Origin: Paenibacillus puerhi
GTDB taxonomy: Bacteria; Bacillota; Bacilli; Paenibacillales; NBRC-103111
Direction: 5' to 3'
Length of the DNA: 64,000 bases
NCBI RefSeq assembly: GCF_009846885.1
Contig: NZ_WUWM01000004.1
Location: 124,001 to 188,000, forward strand
The notes under the pieces were generated by a model. That model did no database searches. It was not told the DNA's origin and was given only the letters and a program-made list of their open reading frames with translations. Below are positions 51,858 through 61,235 of this stretch, piece after piece. The first letter of the stretch is position 1; each line of letters starts with the position of its first letter. Made by a program: the position numbers and the translations under genes.

Positions 51858-53216
51858 TTACGATACGCCGTTCAGCTCGAGCTCATCCTCCTCATCGCGG
51901 TTGAATGCTTCGCGGTCGAACTCTCCCTCGGAGCTTGCGACCAGCAGGGAAGCGACGGTTGTTCCGGTCGCATTCACAGCCGTACGGCCCATATCCACCA
52001 CAGCGTCTATCGCCAGAGTCAGGCCAATTCCTTCCAGCGGGAGACCGAGAGCGGTCAAGACGACCGTGGTCGAAATGGCGGCAGGTCCGGGCACGCCGGC
52101 TACCCCGACGGAAGAAATCACGCTGACCAGGACGATCAAGATATAATCGGACCAATCGAGCGGGACATTATAGACGCGGGCGACGAACACGGCGACGACA
52201 GCCGGCCATACGCCGCCGCAGCCGTTCATGTTGATCGTGGCGCCAAGCGGAGCAACGAAGCTTGCGATGCGGTCGGATACCCGGATTCGCTTCGTGATGA
52301 CCTCCAGATTGACCGGCAGCGTCACATAGCTGCTTCGCGTCGTGAAGGCGACGGCGATAGTCGGGTACGCCTTTTTGAAAAACTTGATCGGATTAACCTT
52401 CGCCACGAACGCGACGAGTCCGCCGAATGTAAAGATAAAGTGGATAAGCAGCGCTGCATAGGTAGCCAGGATCAGCTTAATCAGCGGAGACAATGTCTCC
52501 ATGCCGTAGCGTGCAGCCATCGCGGCGATCAAGGCATACACCCCGTAAGGAGTCAGCTTGATCACATATTTGATGACCTGATGCAGAATTTGTGCCAGCG
52601 AAGCGATCAGCTGCTTCACAGGCTCGACGACCTCCGGCTTCTTCGAGCCGACATGCACCATGGCGACTGCCACGAAGATGGCGAAGATCAGCACCGGCAC
52701 GACCTTGCCGTTCGCAGCTTCATTGAACGGGTTGGACGGCAGCAGGTCGAGAATAACCTGGGAGAACGTCGGTACTTCGCGCGGCTTGAATTCCTTAACC
52801 GCCTCTTGCGCGATTCCCGCTCCCGGATCGACCAGCACGGCCACGATCACGCCGATCAGAGCGGCAATCCCTGTCGTGATCAGAAAGATCGAGATCGTTT
52901 TGACGCCGATTTTTCGCAGATGTCCCAGATTCGTTAAGGTCGTAATACTGTTAATCACGAGTACAACGACAAGGGGAATGACAAGCATCCGTACCAGATT
53001 AACATAAATACTGCCGATCGTACTGACGCTCTTGTAATCAAGCTTGTAGGTATTGAGCACAATGCCTACGATCAAACCCAACCCCAGAGCGATCAACACG
53101 CGATAGCCGAAGCCCACGCGCTTGCGCCCCAGGAAATACAGAAAACCGATAACAACCAGAGAGATCAGCAGGGTGATCCAGTTCGATTGAAATGCGGCTA
53201 CAAGATTATTGTTCAT
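51858..53216 (-). CDS. Dicarboxylate/amino-acid:cation symporter, L-cystine TcyP-like
   Basis: A 452-residue secondary transporter of the DAACS family with eight membrane helices and two re-entrant hairpins. The conserved signatures are the serine-rich TTRSSYVTLPVNLEVI (HP1), APLGATINMNGCGG (TM7) and SSVGVAGVPGPAAISTTVV (HP2). The substitution of the usual TSS by TRSS and the Val-Pro-Gly ending of HP2 resemble Bacillus TcyP, an L-cystine importer, more than glutamate carriers. The substrate is inferred. GAAAGGATG precedes the ATG. A consensus promoter is present about 65-90 bases upstream. Confidence 0.87.
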   Translation of the reverse strand: MNNNLVAAFQSNWITLLISLVVIGFLYFLGRKRVGFGYRVLIALGLGLIVGIVLNTYKLDYKSVSTIGSIYVNLVRMLVIPLVVVLVINSITTLTNLGHLRKIGVKTISIFLITTGIAALIGVIVAVLVDPGAGIAQEAVKEFKPREVPTFSQVILDLLPSNPFNEAANGKVVPVLIFAIFVAVAMVHVGSKKPEVVEPVKQLIASLAQILHQVIKYVIKLTPYGVYALIAAMAARYGMETLSPLIKLILATYAALLIHFIFTFGGLVAFVAKVNPIKFFKKAYPTIAVAFTTRSSYVTLPVNLEVITKRIRVSDRIASFVAPLGATINMNGCGGVWPAVVAVFVARVYNVPLDWSDYILIVLVSVISSVGVAGVPGPAAISTTVVLTALGLPLEGIGLTLAIDAVVDMGRTAVNATGTTVASLLVASSEGEFDREAFNRDEEDELELNGVS

Positions 53217-53279
53217 CTTTCGTCATCCTTTCATGTTGTTAATACCAAGTTGATCACTGTGTTTTATAGGATAAAAACG

Positions 53280-53308
53280 ATATTACTCCCCCTCACATGC
53301 TATGTCAA
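53280..53308 (-). promoter_or_regulatory. Promoter of the symporter gene
   Basis: On the minus strand TTGACA (53303-53308) and TAATAT (53280-53285) are 17 bases apart. It is one of the best consensus SigA promoters in the window, so the symporter should be well expressed. Confidence 0.75.
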
Positions 53309-53423
53309 TCATTTTTTTAACAAGCGGTCGATTATTCCAGATATACGGTCGGTATGCTCCCTTCAGAATCAGTGTGGTTGCCCGAAGTGGCGCTCGGTGG
53401 AGTTCATCTTGCTTTACTCGTAG

Positions 53424-53470
53424 AAAAAAGAGTCAAGCCGCAGACTTTGGAGGTCTACGGCCTGACTCTT
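53424..53470 (-). terminator. Terminator downstream of the NreB-like gene
   Basis: AGAGTCA..GCCG.AGAC pairs with GTCT.CGGC.TGACTCT, with six A on the plus-strand left side, i.e. a T run on the minus strand. It lies about 270 bases past the stop at 53739. The 500-base stretch between the symporter and the kinase gene holds no gene; it contains the symporter promoter and this hairpin. Confidence 0.75.
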
Positions 53471-53738
53471 CTCTTGTGCCATGCACGGTGGATGCGCATA
53501 TCCGGCCAGCTTGCCCATATCCTTTGACTTCAACGCAGTGAGCACCTGGTGGATTGCATGCCCGGCGAGAGCGAGCTGCCAGAGGCAGGAAGTAATGCCC
53601 TGATGCCTGGAGCTGTGAAGCTGACGATACGCCGCTCATGCTTTCGCACCGCGTGCAGCTCCCAGCAGTGCGCGGTGTTTCGCTGCATGACGGCGGTCAG
53701 CCGGCTACATGCCCGGTCTCCTTAGTCAGCCGTGCAGC

Positions 53739-54872
53739 TCAGGACTTAGGAACCTTCAGCTTGACGACGGTTCCTTGTCCTGCCTCCGAGGAAACGATAA
53801 GCGTTCCCCCGACTCCGCGGGCGCGCTCCTCCATACTGAACAAGCCGACACCTTTGGCCCCCGCTCCCCGCTTGGAAAAGCCGGCTCCGCGGTCCTCCAC
53901 GATAGCCTCCACATGGAAATCGTTCTCCTGCAGAGTAACCGACACCTCAGACACATCCGCATACTTGGCCACATTCGTAAGCGCTTCCTGAATCACACGG
54001 TAGATGGTCGTCTCCTCCTGCAGACCCAACCGGGTGCGGAGCTTGCAATCCAACCGGACTTCGATCCCGTAATGCCCCTGATAATTCTCAGCAAATGTCC
54101 GGATCGCAGGCACCACACCCAGATCATCCAACACCGAAGGACGGATCTCCCAGGCCAGGCCGCGTACCTCCTCCATAATGCCGGATACGGAGCGGCGCAG
54201 CTTCTCGAGCTCCAGGGCCGCTTCGCCTTCTCCGCTTTTTCCGATCAGCCGGTCCATCTGAATGATGAGCGAGAACAGGCTTTGTCCGATGCCGTCATGC
54301 AGCTCCCGGGAGAACCGGCGGCGCTCCTCTTCCTGAATCTGCATAACCCGGTTCATCATACCCTTAAGCTCATCCTGGACTCGCTTAAGCTCCGTCACTT
54401 CGTTGCGGACAGCCAAATATTGATAGGGCTCCCCCTGCTCGTCCAGGAAGGGAACGATTGTCGTATGTACCCAGTAGAAGCTGCCGTCCTTGGCCCTGTT
54501 GCGGATCTCGCCGCGCCATATGCGACCGGACGAGATCGTCTCCCACAGGCTGCGCATGAACGCTTTGTCATGGTAGCCGGAGTTGATGATCCGATGATCC
54601 TGACCGAGCAGCTCATCCCGCGAATATTTGGAAATTTCGCAGAATTTGTCGTTGATATATTGAATCTTCCCGCGATGGTCCGTTAGGGCGACGATGGACG
54701 ATTCATCCAGCGCAAACTTCAAGTCCGTAAGCTGCTTCAAGGACTGCTTCAGCCGGGCAAGCACTTCCGCATCGGCAATATGCGAATCCAGCTGTGCAAG
54801 CAGCGCCGACACATCCTCCCCGATGATTTGAGGACATTCTTCGTCTTGTAAGCGGTGATTTCGGTTATTCAA
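53739..54872 (-). CDS. PAS-domain sensor kinase of the NarL partner class (NreB-like)
   Basis: A soluble kinase of 377 residues. A short helical start (1-50) is followed by one PAS domain (about 55-165, with GKIQYINDKFCEISKYSRDELLG), a HisKA_3 helix with the phospho-His in FSRELHDGIGQSLFSL, and an ATPase (EALTNVAKYA, DRGAGF and GVGLFSMEERAR). Layout and the overlap with an NreC-like regulator suggest NreB, the oxygen sensor of staphylococci. However the four-Cys iron-sulfur motif of NreB is absent: only one Cys lies in the PAS domain. Another cofactor or none must sense the signal. The start is TTG overlapping the regulator's stop by eight bases, with AGGGG upstream. Confidence 0.85.
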   Translation of the reverse strand: MNNRNHRLQDEECPQIIGEDVSALLAQLDSHIADAEVLARLKQSLKQLTDLKFALDESSIVALTDHRGKIQYINDKFCEISKYSRDELLGQDHRIINSGYHDKAFMRSLWETISSGRIWRGEIRNRAKDGSFYWVHTTIVPFLDEQGEPYQYLAVRNEVTELKRVQDELKGMMNRVMQIQEEERRRFSRELHDGIGQSLFSLIIQMDRLIGKSGEGEAALELEKLRRSVSGIMEEVRGLAWEIRPSVLDDLGVVPAIRTFAENYQGHYGIEVRLDCKLRTRLGLQEETTIYRVIQEALTNVAKYADVSEVSVTLQENDFHVEAIVEDRGAGFSKRGAGAKGVGLFSMEERARGVGGTLIVSSEAGQGTVVKLKVPKS

Positions 54873-55518
54873 AGTTCAACAACCCCTTTTTCAACGCAAA
54901 TTTCACCAGCTCCGGTCTTGTCTTCAACCCCAGCTTCTCCATCACGTTGCTCTTATGGGTTTCCACCGTCTTTACGCTGATGACCAGCAGCTCGGCTATT
55001 TCCTTATTGGCGTAGCCCTTGGCCACCAAAGCCAATATTTCCTTCTCGCGCTCGGACAAGGAATCGTAGGTTCCCTTGTTCTCCGGGTTTTTCAGCTTCT
55101 CCAAATATTCGCTCATCAGTCTTTTGGTCGCCGTAGGGTATAGATAGGCATTGCCCGCCGCTACCGAACGGATGGCCGCCAGCAGTTCCTCATGAGGAGC
55201 GCTTTTCAAAATGTAGCCCGATGCCCCCGCCTGAATGGCGCGGAACAGGTACTCATCGTCGTCATGCATGGTCAATATAAGCACCGCCGTATCCGGGAGC
55301 GCCTTCTTCAGCTCTGTCGTGGCCGTCAGACCGTCCTTGCCGTGGGGCATACTGAAATCCATCAGCACCACATCCGGCTTCAGCTCAAGCGCGGCCCGCA
55401 CGCCTTCGTCGCCTTCCGTCGCCTCGCCGATCACCTTGAGATCGGGCTTATCGCTCAGCAGCATGGTCAGGCCCGACCGGACGACGGCGTGGTCATCGAC
55501 CACGATGATTGTAATCAT
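54865..55518 (-). CDS. NarL/LuxR-family response regulator (NreC-like)
   Basis: A 217-residue regulator with receiver (VDDHAVVRSG, Asp54 in VVLMDFSMPHGKDG, Lys in GYILKSAPHEE) and LuxR helix-turn-helix (LSEREKEILALVAKGYANKEIAELLVISVKTVETHKSN). Closest in appearance to NreC/LiaR-type regulators. Its stop overlaps the start of the kinase gene. Expected targets, by analogy with NreC, are nitrate- or oxygen-responsive genes outside the window. Confidence 0.88.
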   Translation of the reverse strand: MITIIVVDDHAVVRSGLTMLLSDKPDLKVIGEATEGDEGVRAALELKPDVVLMDFSMPHGKDGLTATTELKKALPDTAVLILTMHDDDEYLFRAIQAGASGYILKSAPHEELLAAIRSVAAGNAYLYPTATKRLMSEYLEKLKNPENKGTYDSLSEREKEILALVAKGYANKEIAELLVISVKTVETHKSNVMEKLGLKTRPELVKFALKKGLLNFE

Positions 55519-55593
55519 TCGCTTACCTACCTCCTTGGGCCGGGATGGCCTGCTTGTTCAGTATGTAGAGTGCTCTCCTTCTCATCATATAGC

Positions 55594-55637
55594 AAAAAAT
55601 GAATCCCCTCAATCGCCTTCGGCGATTTTGGGGATTC
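55594..55637 (-). terminator. Strong terminator between the NreA-like and NreC-like genes
   Basis: GAATCCCC..AATCGCC, a TTCG loop, GGCGATT..GGGGATTC: a long stem followed on the minus strand by six T. The stem covers the last bases of the NreA-like gene. Genes downstream either use their own promoter or rely on read-through. Confidence 0.85.
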
Positions 55638-56184
55638 ATCGGATAAGCCGGAAAGCCCCGGCCTCGGCTTGCTCAATGACCTCTTGCCCGTATACCAGGC
55701 CGGACCGGCTGCCCAACAGCAGGACACCCGATACCGCCTCCCCCGTCTCCCGCTTGGGGACGGGCAGCGCGAGCGCGGTCTGCAGCTTCTCCGCCAGCAT
55801 CACGGGACATTCCCGGGCGAAAGCCGGCGTCCGCTCCATATCCGCCGTCACATAGCGGCCCAGCTTGAGTGCCGTACCGGCCAAACCTGAACTTCCCCGC
55901 CGGAAGCTCATACGCCGGTACCGATCGTTTCGGCTGCCCACCACACAGGTCCATACATACGGTCCATGCTCCCGACCTTCATCCGCCACCCAGGCCAAGG
56001 CAGCCATATCGCTGAAGGTCAGCTCTTGAAGCCGCCGAAGCTCCTCATACACGTGATCAGGCCGGACCAGCTCCGCCTTCGTCAGCATGAACCCGTCCAG
56101 AGGCCCCGCCCCGGCAACACCCGTTCCGCCGCCAGTCTGCTCCAGCCCGTCACGCCTCGCTCCCGTTCTCTCCTCCTGATCCAT
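55636..56184 (-). CDS. GAF-domain protein (NreA-like)
   Basis: A GAF-fold protein of about 182 residues. The core spans VYEELRRLQELTFSDMAALAWVADEG to GVLLLGSRSGLVYGQEVI, with RRMSFRRGSSGLAGTALKLGR in the middle. NreA of staphylococci is a GAF protein that binds nitrate and restrains the kinase NreB; gene order (A then C and B on the same strand) and size fit. The first 35 residues (Gly/Glu/Arg-rich) are an extension absent from typical NreA. AGGAGGGG stands before ATG codons at 56187 and 56184. Confidence 0.7.
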   Translation of the reverse strand: MDQEERTGARRDGLEQTGGGTGVAGAGPLDGFMLTKAELVRPDHVYEELRRLQELTFSDMAALAWVADEGREHGPYVWTCVVGSRNDRYRRMSFRRGSSGLAGTALKLGRYVTADMERTPAFARECPVMLAEKLQTALALPVPKRETGEAVSGVLLLGSRSGLVYGQEVIEQAEAGAFRLIR

Positions 56185-56355
56185 CATACCCCTCCTCTCC
56201 ACACCTCATGACACGCCCCTGCTTTTGTATGTTCTTATTGTAACGCCGCAGCCGCAGAAAGTAAGTCAGGGAATACCCTGAATCTGCAGAGTGAAAACAC
56301 GGAGGGGAAAAACGCTGAATTCCCCCGTCGCATGGCCCTCCTCCCGGAATAGGGG

Positions 56356-56371
56356 TGTGAGAAATCTCACA
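56356..56371 (+). promoter_or_regulatory. Fnr/CRP-type binding site between nreA-like and fnr genes
   Basis: TGTGAGAAATCTCACA is a perfect match to TGTGA-N6-TCACA, the site of Bacillus Fnr, and lies between the divergent NreA-like gene (from 56184) and fnr (from 56480). A TATGAT at 56440-56445 may be the fnr -10 box. Fnr control of one or both genes, including its own, is likely. Confidence 0.8.
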
Positions 56372-56479
56372 GCAAACTTCAGGGGATTTCCCCGCGAAGA
56401 TCAGGTCTTCCCCCGATAACCGAAAGCAGCAGAGTGCGGTATGATGAAGGCAACAGAAAACAAATGGGAGATGATCGGA

Positions 56480-57265
56480 ATGACGACAGGTACAATGCTG
56501 GTGAACGGAACGAAAAAGGGCGGTACTTCCTCTAACCGCAATATGCAAAATGTACATGATCGGGAGCAGCAAGGTATCCTGGGCGTTCACGCCGTATTCT
56601 CCCCGGAAAATTTCGAGAAGCTGACCGGCATTATGTATAAGAAGTCCGCCGAAGCGGGCAGCGTGCTTTACTGGGAAGGCGACAAGGCGGATAAGCTTTA
56701 TTTTCTGATAAAGGGCCGTGTGAAGGTGACGAAAAGCTCGGATGACGGGCGGACCTTTACTTTGTCTCTCCATCAGGCCGGAGATTTGTTCGGACAGCTG
56801 GATCCATTCCAGGACTCCGAGCATGCCTGCAGCGCCGAGATGACGGAGGACGGAGAGATCGGCATCCTGCAGCGCAAGGATCTGGAGGTTCTGCTGTGGC
56901 AGCATGGCGATCTGGCCATCGAATTTATGCGTTGGATGGGTCTGGCCCACCGCATCACCCAAACCAAGATGCGCGATCTGATGATGTTCGGCAAACCCGG
57001 AGCGTTGTGCTCTCTGCTCATTCGGCTGAGCAATTCCTGTGGAATCGAGAAGAACGGCAAAATCAGGCTGGATATCCGCATGAGCAACTCCGAGATGGCT
57101 GACATGATCGGAGCGACCCGGGAAAGCGTCAACCGGATGCTGAACGATATGAAGAAGGAGGGCGTCATCGAGATGGACGGAGGCTCCATCACCATCCTGA
57201 ATCTCGCCTACCTGCGCGGCGTGTGCCAATGCGAGAGCTGCCCGAAGGAAATATGCCGGATGTAA
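56480..57265 (+). CDS. fnr: Fnr, oxygen-responsive Crp-family regulator
   Basis: A 261-residue Crp/Fnr-family activator: cyclic-nucleotide-type beta roll (about 40-145, with GDKADKLYFLIKGRVKV), dimerisation helix and helix-turn-helix (NSEMADMIGATRESVNRMLNDM). The C-terminus reads VCQCESCPKEICRM. The spacing C-x2-C-x4-C (Cys251, 254, 259) equals that of the three Cys that hold the [4Fe-4S] cluster at the C-terminus of Bacillus Fnr. It should activate anaerobic genes when oxygen is low. GGGAG before the ATG at 56480 decides the start. A Fnr-type palindrome lies upstream. Confidence 0.87.
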   Translation: MTTGTMLVNGTKKGGTSSNRNMQNVHDREQQGILGVHAVFSPENFEKLTGIMYKKSAEAGSVLYWEGDKADKLYFLIKGRVKVTKSSDDGRTFTLSLHQAGDLFGQLDPFQDSEHACSAEMTEDGEIGILQRKDLEVLLWQHGDLAIEFMRWMGLAHRITQTKMRDLMMFGKPGALCSLLIRLSNSCGIEKNGKIRLDIRMSNSEMADMIGATRESVNRMLNDMKKEGVIEMDGGSITILNLAYLRGVCQCESCPKEICRM

Positions 57266-57320
57266 TCTGAACTGCGCTTTAAGCCCTGTGATCGGCCATG
57301 CATTCACGGTCGGCTAGACT

Positions 57321-57354
57321 AACCCTTTAATCTTCGGATTAAGGGGTTTTTGTC
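57321..57354 (+). terminator. Terminator of fnr
   Basis: AACCC.TTAATC, a TTCG tetraloop, GATTAA.GGGTT and then TTTTTGT. Its position 55 bases after the stop codon is typical. Confidence 0.85.
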
Positions 57355-57433
57355 TGTTTAAGCGCTCATTCAAACGGTTTATAGAATGTTTGGAGCGAAA
57401 TGTCGAATACTAACGAAAAACAAGGGGATGGCC

Positions 57434-59671
57434 ATGAAGCGTTTGCTCGCTATTTATCGGAACGATATGAACCGGATCGGCCGGAACTGGGCGGCCACCA
57501 TCATCATTGCTGGCCTTGCCTTCCTGCCCTCGCTCTATGCGTGGTTTAATATTCTTGCCTCGTGGGACCCTTATTCCAATACGGGTTCCTTGGCGGTCGC
57601 CGTCGTGAATGAAGACCGCGGCTCCACCGTACAAGGAAAGGAAATTAAGCTCGGGGATGAGATTATCGCGTCGCTCCGTGACGACCGCCGGATCGGATGG
57701 GTGTTCGCGGATGCCGCAGATGCCGAGCAGGGGGTGCTGTATGGAACGTACTTCGCCAGTCTAACCCTCCCTGCGGACTTCTCCGAGCGCATCGCCTCGG
57801 TACTGACCCAGACCCCGCAGAAGGCGGAGATTTTGTATAACGTGAATGAGAAAACGAATGCGATCTCGCCGAAAATTACGTCCAAGGGCGCAAGCGGCAT
57901 CCAGGATGAGATAACCCGGCAGTTTATCAAAACGGCCAACGGGATCATCTTCCAGATCATGAATGAAGTCGGGCTGGAGCTGGAACGCGAGCTGCCTGCG
58001 ATCGATGCGGGCAAGGCCGTGCTATTCCGGATCGAAGGACTGCTCCCCGAGCTGAATCAGCTCGTCGATACCGGGCTGGGCGATCTGGATAAAGCGGCGG
58101 CCATTGCCGCCAAAGCAGAGAGCTACGTCCCTGAAATCGCCAAGCTTGCCGAAACCGGACAAGCGGCTACTCAGCAGCTCGGGGCTTGGATCGAGCGCGG
58201 CGGCGAAGCCCTCGATACGCTGTCCCCCGGCATCAAGCAGGATCTGTACCTGCTCCAGCAAGCGGCTATCGGCGCCAAGCAGCTGACGGCCCTGCTGGAG
58301 GATGCGAAGCTCGATCCCGCCGTCCTGCAAACTGAGCTGGGCCGCATCAGCCGCCGTCTCGCCGTCGCAAGCGACGTGAACAGCAAGCTGATCTCGCTGT
58401 TCGAAAGGCTGAACGGTCTTACCGGCGGGAAGGGCTCGGCGCTCGCGGCGGAGAAGCTCCAGCAGCTGCAGCGCAGTTTGCAGCTTCAAGCGACGATCGC
58501 CCAGCGTATATCGATTGCGATAGCTGCCGGCGAGAAGCCGGCGGATGCGCTGATCGCCGACCTCGGGCGCGTCTCGCAAGATATTATCAACGGGCTGGAC
58601 GACGTGATCGGGCGATATGATACGGAGATTGCTCCGGGGATTGCCGAGGGTGCGGAAGCAGCCAAGAAGAAGCTGCAGCAGGCCCATGACGCGCTTGCCG
58701 ACGCCGCCGCTAGCATCCCCGATCTGAGCAAGATCGTCAGCGACACAGGACGCGGCCTGGCGGCCGGCAAGTCGGAGCTGGCGGCCGTGAAGAAGGCGCT
58801 TCCTGCCGTCGAAGCTAGAATCAAGGAGCTTGCCGATCGGGTCAGAGCCTTCGAGAAGCAAGGGAACCTGTTGGAAATATTGCGCCTGCTCAAGCTCGAT
58901 GCCCAGAAGGAGAGCGAATTTTTCGCCGAACCGGTCATCTTAAAGGAGAACCGGCTGTTCCCGATTCCGAACTATGGATCGGCCATGTCGCCTTTTTTCA
59001 CGACGCTGTCGCTCTGGGTCGGCGCTCTTCTGCTCGTCTCGCTGCTGACCGTAGAGGTTTATGAGGAGGGCGTCCATTTTAAAAGCTACCAGGTATATCT
59101 TGGGCGTTATTTGACCTTCCTGACCATAGCGCTCGTGCAATCGTTATTTGTGACCTTGGGCGATCTCTTCCTGCTCCATACCTATGTGGCGGAGCCGGTC
59201 TGGTTTATTGTCTTCGGTCACCTCGGCGAACTGCCCCTCTGCCGCCCGTTCCTGGGTATACGCACGAATCACGCGGATGCCGGATACCGTCTCCAGTACG
59301 CCTTCGTTCATATTGCCGAACGCATCCTGCGCCTGCATGAACCGATTGTGAATCCATCCCCCATACAGGCTGACAAGCAGCGAGAGCCTGCCCGTTCTTG
59401 TATACCGCGAAGGTATCCAACTCCATACGGAGCTCCCCGTATTCAATCGCCCTCCGCCCGCTGTCTGCCGGGCTATTCCCCGATGGAGCCGCCGCCTGCG
59501 CATACCGGGTGGCCCGGCGGATCCCCGCCCGAATACGGGCGGTCAGCTCGATCAAGGAGAACGGCTTCGCCATATAATCATCGGCGCCGAGCCCCAGCCC
59601 AAGTGCCTTGTCCACTTCGCCATCCTTGGCCGACAGGATCAGCACAGGCGCGAGACTCCGCTCGCGAATGA
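57434..59671 (+). pseudogene. YhgE/Pip-family protein, 3' end lost and replaced
   Basis: The first ~595 residues are a normal YhgE/Pip protein: N-terminal anchor (GRNWAATIIIAGLAFLPSLYAWFNI), the extracellular VAVVNEDRGS domain, a long helical stalk and the beginning of the C-terminal membrane domain (GRYLTFLTIALVQSLFVTL). Homology stops at about 59212-59220, after AEPVWFIVFG. The three or four final membrane helices are missing. The frame then continues to 59671 through sequence that belongs to other genes read backwards. The family includes phage-infection protein and a type VII secretion component; with the missing helices this copy is unlikely to work. AAGGGG stands six bases before the ATG at 57434. 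Confidence 0.8.
59212..59388 (-). pseudogene. Fragment of an ABC exporter membrane domain
   Basis: About 59 residues read FMQAQDAFGNMNEGVLETV then SGIRVIRAYTQERAAEGQ, the intracellular coupling-helix region that is shared by MdlB/YheH-type ABC exporters. Homology ends near 59212 where it meets the YhgE gene and near 59388 where it meets the response-regulator fragment. No start, no ATPase: a gene remnant. Confidence 0.75.
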
Positions 59672-59870
59672 TGTGCAGCAGCTCCATGCCCCCCAGCCGG
59701 GGCAGCATGAGGTCCAGCACAATCAAATCATAATCCCTCTCCCCGACTAGACGGGCCCCCTGCTCGCCATCGTAGGCGCAATCTACCGCGAACCCTTCCT
59801 TCGTCAGAAAGCCGACGACCATTTCACTGATTTCCGGATCGTCCTCCACTAGCAAAATACGGTTCTCCAT
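59385..59870 (-). pseudogene. Truncated OmpR-family response regulator
   Basis: The receiver is complete (LLVEDDPEISEM, Asp in LIVLDLMLPRLGG, Lys in DYMAKPFSLIE) and the winged helix begins (YGELRMELDTFAVYKNGQ) but is cut near 59388, before the recognition helix. The frame then runs on through the ABC fragment in the wrong phase down to 59205. The output domain is lost, so DNA binding is not possible. GGAGG stands 12 bases before the ATG at 59870. No partner kinase remains nearby. Confidence 0.8.
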
Positions 59871-60401
59871 AGGTCTGTGCATCCTCCGTTGCCCGAATTC
59901 CCTTAAGTTTCCTGTACAAGTATTCGCTGGCCGGGGACCGTTCTCCTCTTGACGAGGGTTTTGTCACGTCTCTTATAAGAATCTACTCTCATCACACCAT
60001 ACTTGAAGCTCCTCCATTTATTTGGCTCTTGCTCGAAATCAAAGCTATGAGCTTGGTAAGTGACTGCCTCGGGGCCCGGTCGTTCGAAGCCGCTTGTTAT
60101 TGGTCTGAGAGTCGTCAACGGCTGATTGCGGGTTGCTTTTTGCTGGTTGATAAGAGTGGCTGTTTGGAGTGCTGGATTAGTAGTTTTCCAAAAAATGCCC
60201 GCCGTCAGTTTCGATAACTAATAGCGGGCACTTTCACACTATTTAATTGTTTGCTGCAGCGATTCAGACACAGCTTAAGCTGGCAGGCAAGCCACGCAGC
60301 ACGGTCGCTTGTACCCGTAGCCGCCCCATCCCTGAGACACCTGAGAAGCATAAAAAGATTCAGATCGCTTACGAAGAATACTCACATCGTCACTAGGAAT
60401 G
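59871..60401. other. Non-coding stretch with remnants
   Basis: It holds one copy of an ~80-bp repeat (60043-60121), a hairpin TGCCCGC / GCGGGCA at 60196-60230 with a T run on the minus strand, and a short plus-strand frame 60248-60397 that ends PEKHKKIQIAYEEYSHRH and looks like the tail of a lost gene of unknown type. Confidence 0.5.
60043..60121. repeat. Unidentified direct repeat, copy 1
   Basis: Shares CTATGAGC, GGGGCCCG, TCGTTCGAAGCCG, TGTTAT and AACGG in the same order with 62524-62604, roughly three quarters identical over 80 bases, same orientation. Read on the minus strand both encode PITxGFERxGP, so they may be remnants of a mobile-element gene. Confidence 0.6.
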
Positions 60402-60882
60402 CTACGCATGCGCTAGCTCCCCCTGCTGAATCCGGTACATCTGCGCATATCGGCCGCCGAGCTGCAGCAGCTCGTCATGGCTGCCCCGCTCGACGATCTC
60501 ACCCCGGTCCAGCACAAGAATCTGATCGGCATTCTTCACGGTGGACAGTCGGTGAGCGATGACAAACGTCGTCCGGCCCTGCTTCACCACGTCCAGCGCC
60601 TGCTGGATCAGCGCCTCCGTCTCCGTGTCTATATTCGACGTCGCCTCATCCAGGATCAGGATCGCCGGATCGAAGGCGAGCGCCCGGGCGAATGAGATCA
60701 GCTGCCGCTGTCCGGCAGACAGCGTGCTGCCCTTCTCGATTACCGGCTCGTCGAGCCCCCGAGGCAGATGCCGGAGCAGCTGATCGGCCCCCACATCGAT
60801 GAGGGCTCGCTCGATCCGCTCACGGGTAATGGCGGGATCGCCGAGCGAGACGTTAGAGCCGATCGTCCCCGCGAACAGGAGG
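60402..60882 (-). pseudogene. C-terminal fragment of an ABC exporter ATPase
   Basis: The end of an exporter ATPase: LFAGTIGSNVSLGDPAITRE, signature TLSAGQRQLISFARAL, Walker B LILDEATSNID, switch [14 protein letters not shown] and tail ending at the natural stop TAG (60402-60404). Walker A and the whole membrane part are missing. Homology ends at about 60880, where it joins the DUF1641 gene facing the other way. It may come from the partner of the ABC fragment at 59212-59388. Confidence 0.85.
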
Positions 60883-61235
60883 TGCAGCAATCGCTGACGG
60901 TGCTGGTGGAAAATTTGCCCAAGCTGGCCGAAATGGTCACGCTGCTGACTAAAACCTACGATGTCGTGCAAAGCCTCGCAACGGACCAAGTATTCATCGA
61001 CGATATCAAAGGCGGAATCGGTGAAGTCGCTATGCCGATCGTCGAAGGCGCCAAGAATCTGGCTGCCAACGCTATTGAAGCCAATGACCGTGCTCAAGCA
61101 GAGACGGCAACCATTGGCCTGTTCGGGCTGCTCAAGATGCTGAAGGATCCGCAAGTTCAAAAAACCTTCCGCTTTGCCCAAGCTTTCCTGGAAATCTCGG
61201 CAGAACGCAACCAACAAAAACGCCAAGGCGAATAA
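60876..61235 (+). pseudogene. YjlC-like DUF1641 protein, 5' end lost
   Basis: About 115 C-terminal residues of a DUF1641 protein (VQQSLTVLVENLPKLAEM, GGIGEVAMPIVEGAKNLA). The first 40 or so residues and the start codon have been replaced by the backward ABC fragment. It stands directly before ndh with 27 bases between; Bacillus has the same pair, yjlC and ndh, as one operon. Because the operon promoter must have been lost with the 5' end, ndh expression here is in question. Confidence 0.75.

Noticed and set aside
57365-57400. cre-like CAAACGGTTTATAG before the YhgE gene
   Set aside because: Too many mismatches to the CcpA consensus and no reason for carbon control of this gene.
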